A stretch of DNA of 20,673 bases from JBBPYR01 sp038199755 (GTDB taxonomy: Bacteria > Chloroflexota > Ktedonobacteria > Ktedonobacterales > Ktedonobacteraceae), in NCBI GenBank assembly GCA_038199755.1, contig JBBPYR010000252.1, forward strand, positions 1 to 20,673. The letters run 5' to 3'. Below are positions 15,632-20,673 of this stretch, one piece after another; within the stretch, counting starts at the first letter, position 1, and each line of letters starts with the position of its first letter. Below the pieces are notes generated by a model. The model was given only the letters and a program-made list of their open reading frames with translations. It did no database searches and was not told the DNA's origin. The translations under genes were made by a program, and so were the position numbers.

Positions 15632-16201
15632 ATCGCTAACCAGAAACATCTTAAGAAGCTTCGAGAAGGAACAGAAGCATGGCATCAATGGCGGCTCAAC
15701 CACCCAAATATACGGCCTGATCTTAGCGGAGCGGATCTCAGCAATGCCCATCTCAGCGAAGCCTATCTCAATGGGTCCAATCTCAGCACGGCCAATCTCA
15801 GTGATGCTGACCTCCGCGAAGCCCATCTCCGCAGGGTTGATCTTAGCAGAGCCAATCTCAGCGGTGCCCATCTCGATAGGGCCCATCTCAGCGAAGCCAA
15901 CTTACGCGATGCAGACATGCGTGGAGCCCATCTCCGTAGTGCTGATCTTAGCAGTACTAATCTCAGTGGGACCAATCTCAGCAATGCTGATCTCCTGGAT
16001 GCAATCCTCTCCTCTGCCAATCTCAGCACGGCCAATCTCAGAAATATAGAGATGATCTCTGCTAATCTCCGTGGAGCCATCCTTATTGATGCTGACCTTA
16101 GCGGTGCCATCCTCAGCGATGCCATTGTTCAACCAGAACAATTAGAGCAAGCAAAGTCACTTCAAAACGCAACCATGCCCGATGGGTCAAAGCACCCCTA
16201 A
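15632..16201 (+). CDS. Pentapeptide-repeat protein with ATC in place of the start codon
   Basis: From 15632 the frame reads (ATC)ANQKHLKKLREGTEAWHQWR, then NHPNIRPDLSGADLS and about 25 A(D/N)LSxA pentapeptides to residue 165, ending in EQLEQAKSLQNATMPDGS and TAA: 189 codons. Pentapeptide repeats fold as a right-handed quadrilateral beta-helix; the function is unknown. I recall homologues beginning MANxxHLxxLxxGxxxWNxWR, so the ATC at 15632-15634 sits exactly where ATG is expected, 7 nt after an AGGA. There is no in-frame ATG, GTG or TTG before ATG 15917, which lies inside the repeats and has no ribosome binding site. The frame is intact and shows no other damage. Either AUC is used or the gene was recently silenced; a start at 15917 would give 94 residues. 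Confidence 0.7.
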   Translation: MANQKHLKKLREGTEAWHQWRLNHPNIRPDLSGADLSNAHLSEAYLNGSNLSTANLSDADLREAHLRRVDLSRANLSGAHLDRAHLSEANLRDADMRGAHLRSADLSSTNLSGTNLSNADLLDAILSSANLSTANLRNIEMISANLRGAILIDADLSGAILSDAIVQPEQLEQAKSLQNATMPDGSKHP

Positions 16202-17751
16202 CACAAAAGCAAGGTCTGATAGAACGGGTTGAAGTAATCGTCACGACGCGCAATCACGCCGTCCAAGCCACGTCCACCCTCGGGTGATCTTTTGATATCG
16301 GCGAACAGGCCCATCTCAAGCCCTTTGAAGAGGCCAAGCGTGTCTATTTGTCGCAGCAGTTCGACGGCGTCACGCAGTATCTCGCCTGCCCAGCGTGTGA
16401 CCAGGCTATCCTCACGCCAATCGAATTGGTCGCCCAGGTCGCGGGCAGCATTGAAGGTGTAGAGGGCGTTGCGAATGGAGAGAAAACGATCTTGCAGCAG
16501 CGGCGTATGAATAGCCTCGGTGGGCATGCCGAGCAACTGGATACCCTGGCCCGTCAGAACACCCACAAGGTTGAAGAAACCATCAAGCACATGGCCACGG
16601 AAGATATCCCCGGTCATGTGTTTTGTCGGTGGCATGTACTTAATCGGATAGCCTGGGAAAAGGTCGCGAACCAACTGAGCTGAGGCAATTTCGTGCAGCA
16701 GGTGATTGGGCGTTGTGGGATCGATCTCGAAGGCGTGCCCCAGCCCGATCTGTGCAGGCTGTAGGCCAGCGGCAAGCGCGAAACGTTCGTTGATGAATTG
16801 CGATGCCACCACGGTATGTTCCGCCTCTAATGCGTCGGCGGTGGTGAGATAGTTGTCTTCGCCTGTATTGATGATGATGCCAGCGGCAGCATTAATGCGT
16901 CGCGAAAAGAACTGGTCGATCAGGGTGCGTTTGAGATTAATATCGCGAAAAATAATGCCATATAGGGCGTCGTTGAGCATCATATCGAGCCGTTCTAGCG
17001 CACCCATCGCGGCGATCTCTGGCATGCACAGGCCAGAACAATAATTGGTCAGGCGTACATAGCGTTTGACCTCGCGACTGGTCTCATCTAGGGCGGCACG
17101 CATGAGCTTGAAGTTGGCCTGGGTCGCATAAGTACCACCAAAGCCCTCGGTTGTGGGGCCATAGGGAACATAGTCAAGCAAGCTCTGCGCGGTAGAGCGA
17201 ATGACCGCGATGACGTCGGCACCTTGCCGTGCCGCCGCCTGAGCCTGCACGATATCTTCATAGATATTGCCTGTGGCCACAATAACGTATAACCACGGCG
17301 TCAATGGCTCGCCGCCGAGTTCCGCGATCAACGCGGCACGCTCGGCGCGGCGTTGGCGAATGCGCTCTACGCCCTGCTGCACCAAGCGTTGACAGGCAGC
17401 ATCAAGCGCGCCATGCTCCTCTGGAGAAGCGTGAGAGACATCGGCAAAGGGCAGTGAGCGGGCGGCAAGAGCTTGCGCGGTCTGCTGCACGTCCAGTTGC
17501 TGCTGAAGCATCGTCGCAACAAAGGGACGCAGAATGCCGCCCGCGAGTTGGTTCTGCGCTTGCTCCACCACGCGATTGGGCAACGGCACATCCTCAGCAT
17601 CGACACCATCAACGCCAAGCAAGCGCAAGGTGGCACGCTCGATAGTGACGGTGGTATGCAGGTTGACATAAGTGAGAATGGGGGCAACAATATGGTGAGC
17701 AAGTGTACGTGCTTCATCCACAAGGGCAGCATCAAGCTTGAGCTGTGGCAT
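16198..17751 (-). CDS. kamD: Lysine 5,6-aminomutase alpha subunit
   Basis: This 517-residue protein matches the alpha subunit of D-lysine/beta-lysine 5,6-aminomutase, the adenosylcobalamin- and PLP-dependent enzyme of lysine fermentation that moves an amino group to carbon 5. The alpha subunit forms the TIM barrel that holds the substrate and PLP. Family blocks are PYGPTTEGFGGTYATQANFK (196-215), INTGEDNYLTTADALEAEHT (294-313) and KYMPPTKHMTGDIF (371-384). The length is as expected (about 516). ATG 17751 has AAGGAG at 17758-17763 with a 6-nt spacer; the TTG at 17766 is rejected. In known cases the beta subunit (kamE), which binds cobalamin and the PLP Lys, follows directly. Here the gene instead ends in an overlap with the convergent pentapeptide gene. 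Confidence 0.93.
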   Translation of the reverse strand: MPQLKLDAALVDEARTLAHHIVAPILTYVNLHTTVTIERATLRLLGVDGVDAEDVPLPNRVVEQAQNQLAGGILRPFVATMLQQQLDVQQTAQALAARSLPFADVSHASPEEHGALDAACQRLVQQGVERIRQRRAERAALIAELGGEPLTPWLYVIVATGNIYEDIVQAQAAARQGADVIAVIRSTAQSLLDYVPYGPTTEGFGGTYATQANFKLMRAALDETSREVKRYVRLTNYCSGLCMPEIAAMGALERLDMMLNDALYGIIFRDINLKRTLIDQFFSRRINAAAGIIINTGEDNYLTTADALEAEHTVVASQFINERFALAAGLQPAQIGLGHAFEIDPTTPNHLLHEIASAQLVRDLFPGYPIKYMPPTKHMTGDIFRGHVLDGFFNLVGVLTGQGIQLLGMPTEAIHTPLLQDRFLSIRNALYTFNAARDLGDQFDWREDSLVTRWAGEILRDAVELLRQIDTLGLFKGLEMGLFADIKRSPEGGRGLDGVIARRDDYFNPFYQTLLLC

Positions 17752-17795
17752 AAGTAACTCCTTCAATCCCGAAATAGCACAAATACATCAAAAAG

Positions 17796-17851
17796 AGCAA
17801 TGGTTGTCCTGAGATGCCGTCGCGTGATCGCATCTCAGGACAACCATTGCT
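17796..17851 (-). terminator. Rho-independent terminator with perfect 22-bp stem
   Basis: Arms 17796-17817 and 17830-17851 are perfectly complementary over 22 bp with a 12-nt loop. On the minus strand the stem is followed by CTCTTTTTGATG, a proper T-run. It lies between the acidic-tail gene (ends 17891) and kamD (starts 17751), so kamD should have its own promoter downstream of it or depend on read-through. Confidence 0.85.
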
Positions 17852-17890
17852 ACATTTACTAATGGGTTATATCAAAAAGACCTGAACAGA

Positions 17891-18346
17891 CTACTCGTCT
17901 TTATCCAGGTTCTCTGGCTCATACTCGTCTTCCGCATCCACATCGTCTTCATCCTCGTCTAAATATTCTAGGTTATCCAAGCTATTTGCATAACTGGGAT
18001 ACGAGAAAGATTCTTTGCGAATTTGGATAGTCGGATGGATGGTGGGAAAAGGTCGCAGTCCGGTCTGTGCAGCCGGGCCATCCATCTGCGGTTCGTAAGC
18101 TGGCGCACCCTCGCGCACAAGCACTTCATCTTCCATTGCCACCGATTCGAACCCTAAACGGCGAAGATCCATAACCATGCCAGGCCATGTATCCTCGGAA
18201 TCGACAGCCCACCACTCACGTCCCATAACACGGACAAGTCGAACACGCAAAGGCCGGTTGAGATCGCCCAGATTAGCCAGTAACGAAGAACGTTTCTTTT
18301 CGGCTTTTTTCACGGCAGTAAACCGTCCCTTCTTTATGAAGAACAC
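17891..18346 (-). CDS. Unrecognised protein with basic N-terminus and acidic tail
   Basis: I do not recognise this 151-residue product. The first 25 residues are Lys/Arg-rich (KKGRFTAVKKAEKKR). A compact middle part, LNRPLRVRLVRVMGREWWAV with DSEDTWPGMVMDLRRLGFES (about 30-70), looks like a folded domain. A linker follows and the last 28 residues are mostly Asp/Glu. No signal peptide or TM is seen. The start is uncertain: GTG 18346 has no ribosome binding site, while GTG 18313 (residue 12) has GAAGGGA upstream at a long spacing. It has its own terminator and probably its own promoter, so it is a single-gene unit. The charge pattern suggests a nucleic-acid- or protein-binding accessory factor, but this is speculation. 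The tail makes it unlikely to be a spurious frame: it is collinear with good codon use. Confidence 0.7.
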   Translation of the reverse strand: MFFIKKGRFTAVKKAEKKRSSLLANLGDLNRPLRVRLVRVMGREWWAVDSEDTWPGMVMDLRRLGFESVAMEDEVLVREGAPAYEPQMDGPAAQTGLRPFPTIHPTIQIRKESFSYPSYANSLDNLEYLDEDEDDVDAEDEYEPENLDKDE

Positions 18347-18432
18347 TACTACAACTACTTGTTTACATGGTCTTCGTTCGTGAAAGATTTTTCATCCATT
18401 GGTTCTTTTCAGGTCGTGTGAATGATAAATCT

Positions 18433-18460
18433 ATTTTATAAGTATACCATACCACATCAA
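18433..18460 (-). promoter_or_regulatory. Candidate promoter for the acidic-tail gene
   Basis: On the minus strand TTGATG (18455-18460) and TAAAAT (18433-18438) are 16 nt apart. Overlapping them is TGGTATACT (18441-18449), an extended -10 identical to the one at 6585-6593. Either would give a leader of about 85-95 nt before GTG 18346. Confidence 0.35.
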
Positions 18461-18556
18461 CGTATCATATTACCAGTCAAGCAGTCGTTTTTCACGTTAA
18501 TTTCACGCATCAGCCACAAACACGACTCATAGTGATACACCTGAATTGGCAAGGTG

Positions 18557-18618
18557 GACGTCATGAATACAGCCTCTATGGGCGTCATGAATGCAACTTA
18601 GGCGTCATGAATGTCGCC
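18557..18618. repeat. Three copies of a GGCGTCATGAAT repeat
   Basis: Copies start at 18557 (GACGTCATGAAT), 18581 and 18601 (both GGCGTCATGAAT), spaced 24 and 20 nt. The third extends to GGCGTCATGAATGTCGCC, an 18-nt near-palindrome with one mismatch. This could be a REP-like dispersed element or a set of regulator sites; the sequence alone does not decide. Confidence 0.65.
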
Positions 18619-18765
18619 CCTACGGATATATACGTGTGAAGAAATGTTCACGGATGACTTTGAATAGGTCAAATGCACCATGCATATTCATGTAGCATTC
18701 ATTTATAGTGACACTAGAAAGACGTTTTTGGGGGCAAAAATTGGCCGAGGAAAAGAAAACAGAAC

Positions 18766-20673
18766 ATGATTGACAACTCAGCAAAAACAGAGCATACTGC
18801 ACAAGAAGGATTGACACGACTGACAAGAATCCACAAAAAGGCAGGAAGAGGGATGACAAGCCAGCCGAAAACAAGCTTGAAAACGCTTTCGGGAAGCACG
18901 ATGCGCCGCCTGCGAAATACACCTAGCTATTTCTTTCTCATCTGGCGTTGGAGTATGTGGCTTTATGCGCTGGTCACGACGTTGTATTCTCCACTGAGCA
19001 ATACTCCCATTATGCACGTCTTACTCGTTATCACCTTCCTACAAACACTCACCGTTACGCTCTATGCTCCCGTGCTACAAATCTTCTTGCCGAACTTACC
19101 ACGCCTGCGTGCAATGCGAACAGCCAGACAGACAGCGCAGCGACGACAACCTTTGGCAGAAGATGAGGATGCCGACATTATGACGCCGTTGGCAAGTACG
19201 CACAACCGCTATTGGGATGTTGCGTTCTATGCGCTTGATGTTGTCATTTGTGGGCTGGTAATGTATTTTGGCGTTTCTGGCGTGACACCAGCCTTCGGTG
19301 ATGGTTCGCTGTTTTATCGTTATGGTATCTCTACTATTTTCGCAGCTGCCCTGGCCTATCGGTATCGTGGTGGACTGGCGGCGGCTCTCGGCTTTGAACT
19401 CTTCGTTTTGCTAGGTGTCGTGCTGCCCCCCTTCAACGCAAATCCTGGCAACACTCCAACGGTGATTGACTATGTTGGTTCGCTGGTCGATGCGCCCGTT
19501 GTCGCGCTCCTCTCGGCCTATGTCGCCACACTGCTCAAAAACTATACCCAGAGCAAGCGACGTGAGCAGGATAACGCACGCACCCAGCAGGCTCTGGTAC
19601 GGGTGAGCGAAACGCTGATACGCGGTGCTCATGACCGTCAACAACTCCTACAAACCAGCGCATCGCAGATGCGGCAAGGTGGTCATTTTCAAAGACTGGT
19701 AATTGCTCTGGTCGAAACGTCAGCAGAGGACGACGACGAGCCACAAGAACACGAACAGGCTCAAGTACAGGAGCAGGTGCAAAATTTACGTTATATCGAG
19801 GCAGATGTGGATGTGCCGACGGTGTTGCTCCCCAGCAAAGACGAGGCCCCGTTTCAACGAGTGCTGCAATCTGGTAAGAAACTCATCATGTTTGAGCCAT
19901 TGCACGAGCCAGAAAACAAAGGCTACTTCCTGGCACGACTCTATATTCCTTTGCTCAAGGATGGACGAGTGCAACTCATTTTGGCAGCCGAGGGCAGACG
20001 CCAAGCACCCTTTAATGAGAAGCAAGAAAAGTTTTTGACCATTTCGGGCACGCAACTGCTACTTGTGCTGGATAATCTGCGCCTGACGGAGCAAACGATT
20101 CGCTTAGCTGGCGCCGCCGAGCGTGGACGGATCGCGCGTGAGATTCACGATGGTATCGCGCAACTGGTCTATATGCTCAGTCTGAATGCGGAGACGAGCG
20201 CAACGCAGGCACGACGCATAGCAGAAGCATCAGAAGAGGACGCCGAACTGATCAACCCGCTCGCGGCACGCTTAGAAAACCTGGTGACAATTTCTAAACA
20301 GGCATTGTGGGAAACGCGCAACTACATGTTTAACCTCAAGCCATTGATGAGCGGCAGTACCACGCTTGAGCAGATGATAAGCAATCAGCTGCGCGAGTTT
20401 CAGGCCATTAGTGGGCTAGCGACTTATCTAGAAATTGATAGTCAGAATGGCACAACTACGAGCGAGGGCAAGAGCAAGGGCAAGAGCGAGGGCGATACAG
20501 GAGTTCAGGTGCGGCGTTCGCGCCACTATGCCCAGGTTGGCACCGCCATTTTCCGCATTGTGCAGGAGGCACTGACCAACGCCTATAAACACGCCGAGGC
20601 AACACAGATACAGGTTGCCCTACACCAGCGCACAAACGGGATCGAGGTAACAATTCGCGATAATGGGCGTGGC
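18766..20673 (+). CDS. Sensor histidine kinase, NarL/DegS type, cut by the window end
   Basis: An open frame of 636 codons runs off the right edge. The N-terminal part is basic, followed by about six TMs between residues 50 and 265 (for example WSMWLYALVTTLYS, IMHVLLVITFLQTL, VVICGLVMYFGVS). A GAF-like domain covers about 300-440. The HisKA_3 phosphoacceptor is H461 in RIAREIHDGIAQL. An ATPase domain follows with the N box QEALTNAYKHA and the start of the G1 box, DNGRG, where the window ends. A low-complexity EGKSKGKSEG insert lies before the N box. The kinase probably pairs with a NarL-type response regulator encoded just beyond. The start is uncertain: ATG 18766, 18853 and 18901 are in frame, and none has an ideal ribosome binding site. 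Confidence 0.88.
   Translation, partial: MIDNSAKTEHTAQEGLTRLTRIHKKAGRGMTSQPKTSLKTLSGSTMRRLRNTPSYFFLIWRWSMWLYALVTTLYSPLSNTPIMHVLLVITFLQTLTVTLYAPVLQIFLPNLPRLRAMRTARQTAQRRQPLAEDEDADIMTPLASTHNRYWDVAFYALDVVICGLVMYFGVSGVTPAFGDGSLFYRYGISTIFAAALAYRYRGGLAAALGFELFVLLGVVLPPFNANPGNTPTVIDYVGSLVDAPVVALLSAYVATLLKNYTQSKRREQDNARTQQALVRVSETLIRGAHDRQQLLQTSASQMRQGGHFQRLVIALVETSAEDDDEPQEHEQAQVQEQVQNLRYIEADVDVPTVLLPSKDEAPFQRVLQSGKKLIMFEPLHEPENKGYFLARLYIPLLKDGRVQLILAAEGRRQAPFNEKQEKFLTISGTQLLLVLDNLRLTEQTIRLAGAAERGRIAREIHDGIAQLVYMLSLNAETSATQARRIAEASEEDAELINPLAARLENLVTISKQALWETRNYMFNLKPLMSGSTTLEQMISNQLREFQAISGLATYLEIDSQNGTTTSEGKSKGKSEGDTGVQVRRSRHYAQVGTAIFRIVQEALTNAYKHAEATQIQVALHQRTNGIEVTIRDNGRG

Larger units (their letters stand above)
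18347..18765. other. Divergent intergenic region with short repeats
   Basis: This 419-nt gap lies between the divergent acidic-tail gene and the sensor kinase. It holds the candidate minus-strand promoter (18433-18460) and a cluster of three GGCGTCATGAAT-type repeats (18557-18618). TATAGT at 18704-18709 could be a -10 for the kinase but lacks a good -35. No gene or tRNA was seen. Confidence 0.5.

Noticed and set aside
15744..16049. Repeat-rich open frames on both strands (15744-16049 +, 15575-15886 -, 15763-16125 -)
   Set aside because: They are alternate-frame readings of the pentapeptide repeats; periodic DNA opens all frames. Only the frame from 15632 gives A(D/N)LSxA with a matching non-repeat N- and C-terminus.
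15700..16140. Tandem DNA repeat or CRISPR-like array
   Set aside because: The 15-nt periodicity is coding (pentapeptides) and units vary; there are no constant repeats with unique spacers.
17304..17645. Arg-rich 113-residue plus-strand frame
   Set aside because: Antisense shadow of kamD, with extreme Arg/Ala content and no ribosome binding site.
17796..17851. MITE or insertion-sequence remnant
   Set aside because: The inverted repeat has no target-site duplication that I can see, and its position after a gene with a T-run on the correct strand fits a terminator better.
18620..18922. 100-residue minus-strand frame upstream of the kinase
   Set aside because: It overlaps the kinase N-terminus antisense, has no ribosome binding site and a composition of Ser/Phe/Cys runs typical of shadow frames.

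Overview
The window looks like a stretch of chromosome from a spore-forming, mycelial Chloroflexota bacterium of the Ktedonobacteria type. This is inferred from gene content: a MalT/LuxR-like TPR regulator, a large XRE-STAND-TPR regulator, a pentapeptide-repeat protein with the N-terminus usual in such genomes, a multi-TM NarL/DegS-type histidine kinase, and moderate GC content. No rRNA, tRNA, CRISPR array, insertion sequence or phage gene is visible. It reads as accessory metabolism and signalling, not as a mobile island.

Layout. 101-1036 (+) encodes an MBL-fold hydrolase. It is convergent with a pyroglutamyl-peptidase (1112-1729, -), and a long perfect hairpin separates the two. 2086-2763 (+) is a DJ-1/PfpI protein whose C-terminus is disrupted. 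2819-4171 (-) is a MalT-type LuxR regulator that has lost its N-terminal ATPase half. 4228-4947 (+) is an atypical SDR, 5140-6495 (+) a GT-C membrane glycosyltransferase, 6703-7080 (+) a stand-alone receiver domain, and 7270-8331 (+) a five-TM protein with a molybdopterin domain.

A minus-strand block follows. 8347-10950 is the XRE/STAND/TPR regulator, preceded by a possible leader peptide. 11148-15056 is a peptide ABC transport operon (lipoprotein binding protein, DppB, DppC) without ATPase genes. 15632-16201 (+) is a pentapeptide-repeat protein with ATC where the start codon should be. It is convergent with, and overlaps the stop of, the lysine 5,6-aminomutase alpha subunit (16198-17751, -). 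17891-18346 (-) is an unrecognised protein with an acidic tail. 18766 to the right edge (+) is a sensor kinase cut by the window end.

How they fit together. The peptide importer, pyroglutamyl-peptidase and lysine aminomutase would fit uptake and catabolism of peptides and amino acids, but they are not one operon. The most interesting points are: the five-TM molybdoprotein with an internal twin-arginine motif, which suggests dual Sec/Tat assembly; the pentapeptide gene intact except for its start codon; the possible leader ORF controlling the STAND regulator; kamD without an adjacent kamE; and several genes that look eroded (DJ-1, LuxR). I did not find a convincing wholly new multi-gene system.
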